Below, one piece after another: positions 26,793 to 37,760 of a stretch of 64,000 bases of DNA; the first letter of the stretch is position 1; the number at the start of each line of letters is the position of its first letter. Under the pieces are notes generated by a model. It did no database searches, was not told the DNA's origin, and saw only the letters and a program-made list of their open reading frames with translations. Origin of the DNA: Mycobacterium asiaticum (GTDB lineage: Bacteria > Actinomycetota > Actinomycetes > Mycobacteriales > Mycobacteriaceae); NCBI RefSeq assembly GCF_001673315.1, contig NZ_LZLQ01000096.1, forward strand, positions 62,001-126,000. Direction: 5' to 3'. A program made the translations under genes and the position numbers.

Positions 26793-27207
26793 GTTCAGTT
26801 CGGTGCAGGTGGGTGACCAGCTGCCGGAGCGCACCTACCCGCTGACCCGGCAGGACCTGGTCAACTACGCGGGGGTGTCGGGTGACTTGAACCCGATTCA
26901 CTGGGATGACGAGATCGCCAAAATGGTTGGGTTGGACACCGCCATCGCGCACGGCATGCTCACCATGGGCATCGGCGGCGGCTACGTCACGTCGTGGGTG
27001 GGCGACCCGGGCGCCGTGACCGAGTACAACGTGCGGTTCACCGCCGTAGTCCCGGTGCCCAATGACAGCAAGGGCGCCGAGCTGGTGTTCAGCGGCCGGG
27101 TGAAGTCCGTTGACCCGGAAAGCAAATCGGTCACCATCGCACTCACCGCGACAACGGGCGGCAAAAAGATCTTCGGTCGGGCCGTGGCCTCGGCAAAGTT
27201 GGCCTAG
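26779..27207 (+). CDS. hadB: (3R)-hydroxyacyl-ACP dehydratase catalytic subunit HadB
   Basis: 142 residues from the ATG at 26779, inside the end of hadA. The hydratase-2 motif SGDLNPIHWDDEIAKMVG carries the catalytic Asp36 and His41; AHGMLTMGIGGGYVTSWVG completes the active site. HadB pairs with HadA and with HadC to make two dehydratases that act early and late in mycolic-acid elongation, and it is essential in M. tuberculosis. The 14-base overlap with hadA and the three-base gap to hadC imply one message. Confidence 0.97.
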   Translation: MPLREFSSVQVGDQLPERTYPLTRQDLVNYAGVSGDLNPIHWDDEIAKMVGLDTAIAHGMLTMGIGGGYVTSWVGDPGAVTEYNVRFTAVVPVPNDSKGAELVFSGRVKSVDPESKSVTIALTATTGGKKIFGRAVASAKLA

Positions 27208-27210
27208 CGG

Positions 27211-27711
27211 ATGGCTCTCAAAACAGACATACGAGGTATGACTTTCCAGTACCCCGATTACTTCGAGGTGGGCCGCGAGCAGGTTCGGCAATTCTCCCGT
27301 TCGATCAAGTGCGACGATCAGGCTTGCTACGACGATGCCGCGGCTGCCGAGATGGGCTACGACAGCATCATCGCCCCGCTGACGTTCGTGTCGATCCTGG
27401 CGAAACTCATCCAAGACGATTTTTTCCGCAACGTCGATGTCGGCTTCGAGACCATGCAGATTGTGCAGGTCGACCAGAAATTCGTCTACCACGCGCCGGT
27501 CCGTGTCGGCGACAAGCTTTACGGCAGCTTGCGGGTCGAATCGGTGAATGAGCGTTTTGGCGCCGATATCGTGGTAACCAAGAACTTTTGCCATAACCAG
27601 GATGGCGTCCTGGTCTTGGAGGCTTTCACCACCCTGATGGGACACGAGGGCGACAATTCAATCCAGCTCAAATGGGACAAGGTATCGGGCCAGGTCGTCA
27701 GGACCGGCTAA
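27211..27711 (+). CDS. hadC: (3R)-hydroxyacyl-ACP dehydratase subunit HadC
   Basis: 166 residues from an ATG three bases after hadB. It is a paralogue of HadA (GMTFQYPDYFEVGREQVRQF, SIIAPLTFVSILAKLIQDDF) and likewise lacks the catalytic pair, working as HadBC in late elongation of full-length, oxygenated mycolate precursors. A repeat of the same ancestral gene on both sides of hadB is the classic mycobacterial arrangement. It is followed by tRNA-Trp after about 120 bases in which I see no gene. Confidence 0.96.
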   Translation: MALKTDIRGMTFQYPDYFEVGREQVRQFSRSIKCDDQACYDDAAAAEMGYDSIIAPLTFVSILAKLIQDDFFRNVDVGFETMQIVQVDQKFVYHAPVRVGDKLYGSLRVESVNERFGADIVVTKNFCHNQDGVLVLEAFTTLMGHEGDNSIQLKWDKVSGQVVRTG

Positions 27712-27834
27712 TTAGTATCTGACTCCTACGTCCATGTACACTCGGACCTCGGGGTTTTCCCATTACCAGCGCGCTGTCCGTCGGTTCGCGATTGCCGAAC
27801 GGGGGGCGCGCGAGTCGTGTAAGCCCCGGGTGAT

Positions 27835-27907
<73 letters not shown>

Positions 27908-28051
27908 CTGAAGGGCGTCCGGCGACGATGCAGGCCAGGATGGCCTGAGGAGGAGCCGGACCACGGTCAGGTCGTGCCATGGTGGACACTGGAATGGTGG
28001 CCGATCGATCTGGAACGGCTCGCGGATAGTTGACGAACGAAGGAGCATGCG

Positions 28052-28555
28052 GTGAGCGACGAAGGCGACGTTGCCGACGACGCCACACGCGACGGCGGTG
28101 ACGCGGAGGACGGCAGCAGCGGCAGTCGGACGGCCGTGGTGACCGAGGCGGCGGCGCGGCCCCAGCGTCCGACCGGCAAGCGGTCGCGGGCACGCGCGGT
28201 GCAGGTCGAGGAAGACACCGACGACGAGTCGGTCGACACCGAGGCGGCCGGCAAGGTCCCGGCGAAGAAGGACGCCGCGAAGTCTTCGAAGTCGGCGAAG
28301 TCGGCGAAGTCGACGCAGAAAGACAAGGCGAAGAAGCCGCAGAAAGCCGGAACGACCAGTTCGCTCAACCCGATACTTTTCGTCTACAACTACCTGAAGC
28401 AGGTTGTAGCCGAGATGCGGAAGGTGATCTGGCCCAACCGCAAGCAGATGCTCACCTACACCTCGGTGGTGCTGGTGTTCCTGGCCTTCATGGTGGCGCT
28501 GGTAGGTGGCGCCGACCTGGGTCTGAGCAAGCTCGTGCTGTTGGTGTTCGGCTGA
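28052..28555 (+). CDS. secE: Preprotein translocase subunit SecE
   Basis: 167 residues from a GTG preceded by GAAGGAG. The C-terminal 60 residues are the conserved SecE part: amphipathic helix [20 protein letters not shown] and a single transmembrane helix ([17 protein letters not shown]). The long, charged N-terminal extension (Lys/Ser/Ala repeats, [18 protein letters not shown], from a 9-bp tandem DNA motif) is typical of actinobacteria. SecE clamps SecY in the translocon. The secE-nusG-rplK-rplA order is universal in bacteria. Confidence 0.95.
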   Translation: MSDEGDVADDATRDGGDAEDGSSGSRTAVVTEAAARPQRPTGKRSRARAVQVEEDTDDESVDTEAAGKVPAKKDAAKSSKSAKSAKSTQKDKAKKPQKAGTTSSLNPILFVYNYLKQVVAEMRKVIWPNRKQMLTYTSVVLVFLAFMVALVGGADLGLSKLVLLVFG

Positions 28556-28571
28556 GACTCGAGAGCGATAG

Positions 28572-29306
<735 letters not shown>

Positions 29307-29357
29307 CCCGCTGGGCATTCGAACTAAAGCAAAACCAGGAAGGAATATCCACAACTC

Positions 29358-29789
29358 ATGGCCCCGAAGAAGAAGAAAGTCACCGGGCTGATCAAGCTGC
29401 AGATCACTGCGGGGCAGGCCAACCCGGCGCCGCCGGTCGGGCCCGCGCTCGGCCAGCATGGCGTGAACATCATGGAGTTCTGCAAGGCGTACAACGCCGC
29501 GACGGAGAACCAGCGCGGCAACGTCATCCCGGTGGAGATCACCGTCTATGAGGACCGCAGCTTCACCTTCGCGCTCAAGACGCCGCCCGCCGCCAAGCTG
29601 CTACTCAAAGCCGCGGGGGTGCAGAAGGGCTCAGCGGAACCGCACAAGACCAAGGTCGCCAAGGTCACCTGGGACCAGGTTCGCGAGATCGCCGAAACCA
29701 AGAAGACCGACCTCAACGCCAACGACATCGACGCCGCAGCCAAGATCATCGCCGGCACCGCCCGGTCGATGGGCATCACCGTCGAGTAG
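29358..29789 (+). CDS. rplK: 50S ribosomal protein L11
   Basis: 143 residues from an ATG with AGGAAGGAA upstream. The N-terminal domain ([36 protein letters not shown]) and the C-terminal RNA-binding domain ([30 protein letters not shown]) are complete. L11 binds the GTPase-associated centre of 23S rRNA and is needed for RelA activation. Paired with rplA. Confidence 0.98.
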   Translation: MAPKKKKVTGLIKLQITAGQANPAPPVGPALGQHGVNIMEFCKAYNAATENQRGNVIPVEITVYEDRSFTFALKTPPAAKLLLKAAGVQKGSAEPHKTKVAKVTWDQVREIAETKKTDLNANDIDAAAKIIAGTARSMGITVE

Positions 29790-29864
29790 TAGTTCGAAAG
29801 TAAGAACCGTGGGAGGGCCAGCTTCGGCCCGTTGACCACGAACCCAACCCAGATTGGATTTCCC

Positions 29865-30575
29865 ATGAGCAAGACCAGCAAGGCATACCGCGCCGCCGCC
29901 GAGAAGGTGGACCGCAACAACCTGTACACCCCGCTGCAGGCGGCCCGGCTCGCCAAGGAGACGTCGTCGGCCAAGCAGGACGCGACCGTTGAGGTGGCCA
30001 TCCGGCTCGGCGTCGACCCGCGCAAGGCTGACCAGATGGTTCGAGGCACGGTCAACCTGCCCCACGGCACCGGTAAGACTGCGCGGGTCGCCGTCTTCGC
30101 GGTGGGGGAGAAGGCCGACGCCGCGGTTGCAGCTGGAGCCGACGTCGTCGGCAGCGACGACCTGATCGAAAAGATCCAGGGCGGGTTCCTGGACTTCGAC
30201 GCCGCGATCGCCACTCCCGACCAGATGGCCAAGGTGGGCCGTATCGCTCGTGTGCTGGGTCCGCGCGGCCTGATGCCGAACCCCAAGACCGGCACCGTCA
30301 CCCCCGATGTCGCCAAGGCTGTTGCCGACATCAAGGGCGGCAAGATCAACTTCCGGGTCGACAAGCAGGCCAATCTGCACTTCGTGATCGGCAAGGCTTC
30401 GTTCGACGAGAAGAAGCTGGCCGAGAACTACGGCGCGGCCTTGGACGAGGTGCTGCGGCACAAGCCGTCGTCGTCCAAGGGTCGTTACCTGAAGAAGGTG
30501 ACTGTGTCGACGACGACGGGTCCGGGTATTCCGGTCGACCCGTCCATCACTCGCAACTTCGCCACGGAGGCGTAG
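29865..30575 (+). CDS. rplA: 50S ribosomal protein L1
   Basis: 236 residues from the ATG at 29865; the frame is open from 29832 but that upstream part lacks similarity. Conserved blocks include [59 protein letters not shown] and [21 protein letters not shown]1 forms the mobile stalk at the E site and in many bacteria represses its own rplK-rplA message. The last codons and stop (GAGGCGTAG) form the start of the 56-bp tandem array downstream. Confidence 0.98.
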   Translation: MSKTSKAYRAAAEKVDRNNLYTPLQAARLAKETSSAKQDATVEVAIRLGVDPRKADQMVRGTVNLPHGTGKTARVAVFAVGEKADAAVAAGADVVGSDDLIEKIQGGFLDFDAAIATPDQMAKVGRIARVLGPRGLMPNPKTGTVTPDVAKAVADIKGGKINFRVDKQANLHFVIGKASFDEKKLAENYGAALDEVLRHKPSSSKGRYLKKVTVSTTTGPGIPVDPSITRNFATEA

Positions 30576-30734
30576 TGAGTGGCGCCGTGAGGCGCCGCGA
30601 GTGGAGCCGAGCATCCAGCCCCGAGGCGTAGTGAGTGGCGCCGTGAGGCGTCGCGAGTGGAGCCGAGTATCCAGCACCGAGGCGTAGGGAGCGGCGCCGT
30701 GAGGCACCGCGAGTGGAGCCGAGCATCCAGCCCC
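30567..30734. repeat. Three tandem copies of a 56-bp repeat overlapping the rplA stop
   Basis: Copies at 30567-30622, 30623-30678 and 30679-30734 are each exactly 56 bp and differ from one another at only a few positions. Each begins GAGGCGTAG, which in the first copy encodes the last two residues and stop of rplA, and each contains GGCGCCGTGAGGC and ends GAGCATCCAGCCCC-like (GAGTATCCAGCACC in copy 2). Size and placement resemble mycobacterial interspersed repeat/VNTR loci. No protein is predicted from it. Confidence 0.93.
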
Positions 30735-30743
30735 CAGTGCCCG

Positions 30744-30799
30744 CGAGTGTGAATTCTGCGACGCTGCGCCCGCGTGTCGCGTCGTGAGATTCACACTCG
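30744..30799 (-). repeat. 56-nt palindromic dispersed element, copy A
   Basis: Ends CGAGTGTGAA and TTCACACTCG form inverted repeats around a core GCGTGTCGCGTCGT (30772-30785). The same element in the other orientation occurs at 41036-41091, with the core as ACGACGCGACACGC. It lies between the tandem array and the sigma-factor gene. Confidence 0.8.
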
Positions 30800-30836
30800 G
30801 CGAGTGGGGGACGCGGCGGGCACCGGGCCGTACGCT

Positions 30837-32060
30837 TTACCCACCGCACTCGGCGATCCGGCGCCGCAGAAACTCCCGGCCCGGCTCAGAACCGTTGGCT
30901 TGCAACGCTATTCGATACCAGCTGGCCGCGTCGGCGAGGCGTCCCGCGCGGCGGAGCAGATCGGCACGCACCGAAGCGGCGAGGTTCGACCGCGCCAGCC
31001 GCGGATCGTGAGCGACCTTTTCCAGCGCGGCCAGGCCGACGTCGGGTCCGTCGCGCAACCCGACCGCAAGCGCGCGGTTGACCAGCACCACCGGCGAGTC
31101 GGTCAGCTTCAGCAACTGGTCGTAGGCCGCGCAGATCGTGGTCCAATCGGTCTGCTCCCATGACGGTGCGGTGGCATGGACGGCAGCGATCACCGCCTGC
31201 GGCAGATAGGGGCCGGTCGATCCCTGCGCCTGTCGCAGCCGAGCCAGTCCTTGGTCGATCCGGTGTCGGTCCCAACCGCGGCGATCCTGCTCGTCGAGTG
31301 GGACCAGCTCCCCGGCCGCATTCACCCGGCTCGTCCGTCGCGAATCGTGCAGCAGGATCAAGGCCGCCAAGGCATAGGAGTCCGGATTCGGCATCAAGGT
31401 GCACATCTCGCCGGCCAGCCGCACGCCCTCAGCGCAGAGTTCGTCGCGAATAGCCGACGGGCCCGCCGTGGACCAGTAGCCCTCGGTGAACACCGAGTAG
31501 ATGCAACTCAACACATGCGGCGTGCGCTCGGCCAGCAACTCGGCGGGAGGAACCCGCAGCGGGATGTTGGCATGGCGAATCTTGTTCTTGGCCCGAGTGA
31601 TCCGCTGCCCGACCGCAGCCTCTGAGTGCAGCAACGCGCGAGCGATCTCGGCGACCGTCAACCCGGAAACCAGCCGCAGCGTCAACGCTAACTGGGACTG
31701 ACGGTCTAGCGCCGGGTGTGCACAGGTGAACATCATCCGAAGCTCGTCATCGCGAACGGGATGCGGTTCGCTGGCATCTGTGCGGGCCCGAATTTGGTCG
31801 ACGTAGCCGTTCATGGCCGCCAATTCCTTTCCGGGACGAATGGTTTCCCGGCGCAGCCGGTCCCTGGCACGATTGCGCGCGACGGTCAGCAGCCATGCGC
31901 CGGGATTCATCGGTACGCCGTCGCGAGGCCAATGGCGAAGCGCCTCGGCGCAGGCCTCCTGGACGGCGTCCTCGGCAACGGTGAGGTCGCCCGACCACCG
32001 CGCGAGCGCGGCGACGGTGGATCCCCATTCACGCCGGAAGACGCCTTCCAGGTCCGACAT
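30837..32060 (-). CDS. ECF42-group RNA polymerase sigma factor with helical C-terminal extension
   Basis: 407 residues from an ATG. Sigma region 2 (GDLTVAEDAVQEACAEALRH) and region 4 (LVSGLTVAEIARALLHSEAA, VGQRITRAKNKIRHA) are followed by about 220 residues of helical, TPR-like extension (DSPVVLVNRALAVGLRDGPD, LRRAGRLADAASWYRIAL). This architecture plus the adjacent DGPF gene defines group ECF42, where the extension is needed for activity and no anti-sigma factor is present. It starts seven bases after the DGPF stop, so the two are co-transcribed. Its targets are probably the DGPF operon itself. Confidence 0.92.
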   Translation of the reverse strand: MSDLEGVFRREWGSTVAALARWSGDLTVAEDAVQEACAEALRHWPRDGVPMNPGAWLLTVARNRARDRLRRETIRPGKELAAMNGYVDQIRARTDASEPHPVRDDELRMMFTCAHPALDRQSQLALTLRLVSGLTVAEIARALLHSEAAVGQRITRAKNKIRHANIPLRVPPAELLAERTPHVLSCIYSVFTEGYWSTAGPSAIRDELCAEGVRLAGEMCTLMPNPDSYALAALILLHDSRRTSRVNAAGELVPLDEQDRRGWDRHRIDQGLARLRQAQGSTGPYLPQAVIAAVHATAPSWEQTDWTTICAAYDQLLKLTDSPVVLVNRALAVGLRDGPDVGLAALEKVAHDPRLARSNLAASVRADLLRRAGRLADAASWYRIALQANGSEPGREFLRRRIAECGG

Positions 32061-32067
32061 CGGCAGA

Positions 32068-32763
32068 TTAGAGTCCCGAGACGCCCGCCAGCTGTCGCAC
32101 CTCGACAGTGGAAGCCGGAATCATCGACGCATACTTGACCGCCTCATCGCGGTCGCGGGCGTCGAGCACGTAGAAGCCGTTGGCCACTTCAGCACCCTCG
32201 GCGTACGGCCCGTCGGTGATCAGAACCTCTCCGTCGCGCACCCGGACGGTGGTTGCGGTGGACGGTTCGTGCAGGGCCGCTCCGCCGACGATGCGGTCGC
32301 CGGCCGCGGTGGCGAACTCCCCGTGGCGCGCCGCGAGCGCGTTCCATTCCGGGCTGCCGGGTGGTTCCGTGTTCGATGGCGGCTCGAGCAGCAGCGCCAG
32401 CCAATGGGTGCCTTGGCGTCGCGTCGGTTCGAAAGATCCGAACATCGGCCACACCTCGACAGCCCCGAAAGCGGCTACCGGGATGTCGCGCGCCAACGTC
32501 AGCGCCTCGTCCAGGTTTTCGGCTTCCAGGACATAGAAGCCACAGGCAACTTCGGCGGATTCAGCGAAAGGGCCGTCGGTGACGACGGGTGCGTCGGGGG
32601 CGCCGGTGATGAGCGCTGCCGTCGTGGCGGGCCCCAAGGCGTCACCCGCTCGGAGCGCGGAGCCCGCTGCCGACTGGAAGCGCTGAAACGCCTCCATCGC
32701 AGCCTGGCCCTCCTCGGGCGTGCGATCGCTCTCCGCGCTGATCAATAAGGCGAAATACTGCAT
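32068..32763 (-). CDS. Double YCII/DGPF-domain protein, ECF42 partner
   Basis: 231 residues from an ATG with GGAGG nine bases upstream. Two tandem YCII-like domains each have the family motif: TDGPFAESAEVACGFYVLEA in the first half and TDGPYAEGAEVANGFYVLDA in the second. Single-domain DGPF proteins (about 120 residues) are the regular neighbours and targets of ECF42 sigma factors; here two copies are fused. Biochemical function is unknown, although YCII domains suggest a small enzyme or ligand binder. It opens the operon with the sigma factor. Confidence 0.88.
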   Translation of the reverse strand: MQYFALLISAESDRTPEEGQAAMEAFQRFQSAAGSALRAGDALGPATTAALITGAPDAPVVTDGPFAESAEVACGFYVLEAENLDEALTLARDIPVAAFGAVEVWPMFGSFEPTRRQGTHWLALLLEPPSNTEPPGSPEWNALAARHGEFATAAGDRIVGGAALHEPSTATTVRVRDGEVLITDGPYAEGAEVANGFYVLDARDRDEAVKYASMIPASTVEVRQLAGVSGL

Positions 32764-32817
32764 GTTTCGTCACCTCCGGTAGCGAGCGAAGCCGTTTGCT
32801 TCACTCTCTACTTATCC

Positions 32818-32844
32818 GACGAACGGCGCAGCGCCGAGCCGACA
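32818..32844 (-). promoter_or_regulatory. Candidate ECF42-type promoter of the DGPF-sigma operon
   Basis: On the minus strand TGTCGG (complement 32839-32844) is followed 17 bases later by CGTC (complement 32818-32821), about 55 bases before the DGPF ATG. Published ECF42 targets carry a TGTCGA-like -35; the match here is one base off. Low-certainty pattern call. Confidence 0.35.
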
Positions 32845-32848
32845 GCAC

Positions 32849-33748
32849 CTAGGCGGCGGCACCCGACTTCAGATAGGTCACCAGGCTGACGTCGAGCATC
32901 TCGTCGGTGAAGTAGTGTTCGCAGCCCCGCAAATACTTCATGTACCGGTCATAGACCTCGACCGAGGTCACCTCGATGGCCTTGTCGCGGTTGGACTCCA
33001 ACGTGTCGCCCCAGATGTGCAGAGTCTTGATGTAGTGCGGACGCAACGAAAGCGGCTCGGGGACAACAAAACCGGCCTTTTCACCGTGCTCGACCATCAT
33101 CTCGGTGGTCGGCAGCCTGCCGCCCGGGAAGATCTCAGTGACGATGAATTTGATGAACCGGACGGTGTCGAAGGTGATCCGCTTGCCGCGGGCCGCCATG
33201 TCGTAGGGGTGATAGCTGACGCTGCTCTGAATCGTCATCCGGCCGTCCTCCGGCATGATGTCGAAACACCTCTTGAAGAAGTCGTCGTAGTTCTCATGGC
33301 CGAAGTGCTCGAAAGCCTCGATGGACACAATCCGGTCCACCGGTTCGTTGAAGTCTTCCCACCCGTGCAGCAGTACCCGGCGCGAGCGATCGGTGTCGAT
33401 GGCCTCCAGCACCTGCTGCGAACGGGCGTGCTGATTCTTGGACAGGGTCAAGCCGATGACGTTGACGTCATACTTCTCGACGGCCCGCTTCATCGTGGTG
33501 CCCCAGCCGCAGCCGATGTCCAGCAGGGTCATGCCGGGCTTGAGGTCCAGCTTGTCCAGATTCAGGTCGACCTTGGCGATCTGGGCTTCCTCTAGGCTCA
33601 GCTCCGGCGGCTCGAAGTACGCGCAGCTGTAGGTCCGCGTCGGGTCCTGGAACAGGGCGAAGAAATCGTCCGAGACGTCGTAGTGCGCTTGGATGTACTC
33701 GAAACTCTTGGGACGAGTCCTCGTCGGGCTAGGCGTTTTCTCAGCCAT
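32849..33748 (-). CDS. mmaA4: Hydroxymycolate synthase MmaA4 (SAM methyltransferase)
   Basis: 299 residues from the ATG at 33748 ([12 protein letters not shown]); a GTG at 33778 gives ten more residues and cannot be excluded. Cyclopropane-synthase-family fold: SAM motif [20 protein letters not shown], substrate-channel blocks [20 protein letters not shown] and [40 protein letters not shown] and [19 protein letters not shown] distinguish MmaA4 from its paralogues. It adds a methyl and hydroxyl at the distal meromycolate site, the branch point for methoxy- and keto-mycolates. The stop is 85 bases from the DGPF start. Confidence 0.96.
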   Translation of the reverse strand: MAEKTPSPTRTRPKSFEYIQAHYDVSDDFFALFQDPTRTYSCAYFEPPELSLEEAQIAKVDLNLDKLDLKPGMTLLDIGCGWGTTMKRAVEKYDVNVIGLTLSKNQHARSQQVLEAIDTDRSRRVLLHGWEDFNEPVDRIVSIEAFEHFGHENYDDFFKRCFDIMPEDGRMTIQSSVSYHPYDMAARGKRITFDTVRFIKFIVTEIFPGGRLPTTEMMVEHGEKAGFVVPEPLSLRPHYIKTLHIWGDTLESNRDKAIEVTSVEVYDRYMKYLRGCEHYFTDEMLDVSLVTYLKSGAAA

Positions 33749-33856
33749 TGTCTTCTTGTTCTCCTGAATGGTGTTCACAGCTCATACGCACGCACGAACC
33801 GTCGGCCTGCCTGCTCAGCCCTACGAAGTCTCGCGATGTCGCAACGGCAGCAAAGT

Positions 33857-34738
33857 CTACTTGGTGAGCGTGAAATGGTGGCAGTCGATGTAGCCGATCC
33901 GGAACGACTCCGCCGAACCGGTCAGGTACTTCATGTACCGGTCGTAGATCTCTTCGGACTGAATCGCTATGGCCTCGTCCCGGTGCGCGACGAGGGCGTC
34001 AGCCCACAGGTCCAGGGTTCGGGCGAAATGCAGTTGTAGCGACTCGAGGTGGCTTACCGAGAAGCCCGCCTTGGTTGCGTGCTCCTCGACCTTCTCCACC
34101 GACGGCAGCCGGCCGCCGGGAAAGATCTCGGTAACGATGAACTTGATGAACCGCGCCATCTCGAAGGTCACCGGCATACCGCGCTCCACGATCTGCCCGC
34201 CGGTCAGGCCCGTGATCGAGTGCAGCAGCCAGACGCCGTCCTCCGGTAGAGCGTTGTAGACGAACTTGAAGAAGTCGTCGTAGCGCTGAAAACCGAAGTG
34301 CTCCAACGCCTCGATGGTGATGACGCGGTCGACCGGCTCGTCGAACTCCGCCCAGTCGCTCAGCAGCACCCGGTGGGAGCGATTGGTGTCGACCTGGTCG
34401 AGCAGCTGCTGGCAGTACGCGTGCTGGTTCTTCGACAGCGTCACCCCGATGACGTTGACATCGTATTTTTCGAGGGCGCGCTTCATGGTCGAGCCCCAAC
34501 CGCAGCCCACGTCGAGCAGGGTCATCCCGGGCTCGAGCCCGAGCTTGCCCAGCGCCAGGTCCAGTTTGGCGAGCTGAGCTTCCTCCAGCGTCATGTCGTC
34601 GCGTTCGAAGTAGGCGCAGCTATAAGTCCGGGTGGGGTCGACGAAGAGGGCATAGAACTCGTCGGAGATGTCGTAGTGTGCCTGGACATCCTGGTAGTTT
34701 TCCCGCCTGCTCCGGGCGCGAGTCAGGTTGTCAGACAT
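33857..34738 (-). CDS. mmaA3: Methoxymycolate synthase MmaA3
   Basis: 293 residues from the ATG at 34738, which follows GGGAGG by four bases; the same length as I recall for M. tuberculosis MmaA3. Features: [40 protein letters not shown] and RVLLSDWAEFDEPVDRVITI. It O-methylates the hydroxymycolate made by MmaA4, giving methoxymycolates. Presence with an intact reading frame suggests the strain can make them. A 65-bp segment (34101-34165) is almost identical to mmaA2, more so than flanking sequence. Confidence 0.94.
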   Translation of the reverse strand: MSDNLTRARSRRENYQDVQAHYDISDEFYALFVDPTRTYSCAYFERDDMTLEEAQLAKLDLALGKLGLEPGMTLLDVGCGWGSTMKRALEKYDVNVIGVTLSKNQHAYCQQLLDQVDTNRSHRVLLSDWAEFDEPVDRVITIEALEHFGFQRYDDFFKFVYNALPEDGVWLLHSITGLTGGQIVERGMPVTFEMARFIKFIVTEIFPGGRLPSVEKVEEHATKAGFSVSHLESLQLHFARTLDLWADALVAHRDEAIAIQSEEIYDRYMKYLTGSAESFRIGYIDCHHFTLTK

Positions 34739-34848
34739 GCGTCCTCCCAATAGGACAGCTCACCCCCCCGCGAGGTGACTACCCCCGGCACCCTACACGT
34801 CCTGGGGTGCATCCTTCGCATTTGAAGCCGCTGATGCGGGGCTTTTCT

Positions 34849-35724
34849 TTAGCTGCGCGGTTGCTTTTCCAGGGTGAACTGGTTGACGTCGATGTAGCCC
34901 ACCCGAAACGCGTCAGCGCAGCCGGTGAGGTACTTCATGTAACGCTGGTAAACCTCTTCGGACTGGATCTCGATGGCCTCGTCGCGGCGCGCCTCCAGGG
35001 CTTCTGCCCACAGGTCCAGCGTCCGGGCGTAGTGCGGTTGCAGCGACTGGCGACGGGTCAGGTGGAAACCCGCTTTGGTCGCGTGCTCGTCGACCTTCTC
35101 GATGGACGGCAGCCGGCCGCCGGGAAAGATCTCGGTGACGATGAACTTGATGAACCGGGCCATCTCGAATGTCAGGGGCATGCCCCGTTCGATCATCTGG
35201 TCCGGGATCAACGCGGTGATGGTATGCAGCAGCATGACGCCGTCGGCCGGCAGCACCCGGTGCGCCAGCGCGAAGAAATCGTCATAGCGGTCGAAACCGA
35301 AGTGCTCGAACGCACCGATCGACACAATGCGGTCAACGGGCTCGTCGAACCGCTCCCAGCCCTCCAACAGGACCCGACGGCTGCGCTGGGTTTCCATCTC
35401 GTCGAAGGTTCTCTGCACGTGGTCGGCTTGGTTCTTGGACAGGGTCAGGCCCACGACGTTCACGTCGTACTTCTCGACGGCGCGGCGCATCGTGGCGCCC
35501 CAGCCGCAACCTACGTCGAGCAGCGTCATTCCGGGCTGCAGGCCCAGCTTGCCCAGCGCCAGGTCGATCTTGGCGATCTGCGCCTCTTCCAGCGTCATGT
35601 CGTCACGCTCGAAGTAAGCGCAGCTGTATGTCTGGGTGGGATCGAGGAACAGTCGGAAGAACTCGTCGGATAAGTCGTAGTGCGCCTGCACATCGTCGAA
35701 GTGCGGCTTCAGCTTGTCAGCCAT
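34849..35724 (-). CDS. mmaA2: Mycolate cyclopropane synthase MmaA2
   Basis: 291 residues from the ATG at 35724 (MADKLKPHFDDVQAHYDLSD). Blocks [60 protein letters not shown] and IGAFEHFGFDRYDD match MmaA2 and the CmaA2-like cyclopropane synthases. It introduces the distal cis-cyclopropane of alpha-mycolates and contributes to the cis-ring of methoxymycolates in M. tuberculosis. The C-terminus carries a short extra tail (KQPRS). Confidence 0.94.
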   Translation of the reverse strand: MADKLKPHFDDVQAHYDLSDEFFRLFLDPTQTYSCAYFERDDMTLEEAQIAKIDLALGKLGLQPGMTLLDVGCGWGATMRRAVEKYDVNVVGLTLSKNQADHVQRTFDEMETQRSRRVLLEGWERFDEPVDRIVSIGAFEHFGFDRYDDFFALAHRVLPADGVMLLHTITALIPDQMIERGMPLTFEMARFIKFIVTEIFPGGRLPSIEKVDEHATKAGFHLTRRQSLQPHYARTLDLWAEALEARRDEAIEIQSEEVYQRYMKYLTGCADAFRVGYIDVNQFTLEKQPRS

Positions 35725-35865
35725 GCCTGGTGTTGCCTTTCCGGACCACAAAGCCCCACGGTTGCATGCCCAAACGCGTCAAATGTCCCCCGTGCATGCC
35801 TGCAGGCAGACTATCTGATGCAGCGTTGCATCACTAAACTGCGACGGCGTATGGGCTGGTGAGAA

Positions 35866-37746
<1,881 letters not shown>

Positions 37747-37760
<14 letters not shown>

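Noticed and set aside
30547..30849. Minus-strand frame across the 56-bp tandem array encoding repeated peptides
   Set aside because: 56 is not a multiple of three, so the copies read in different frames; no start signal. The repeat is better seen as DNA-level.
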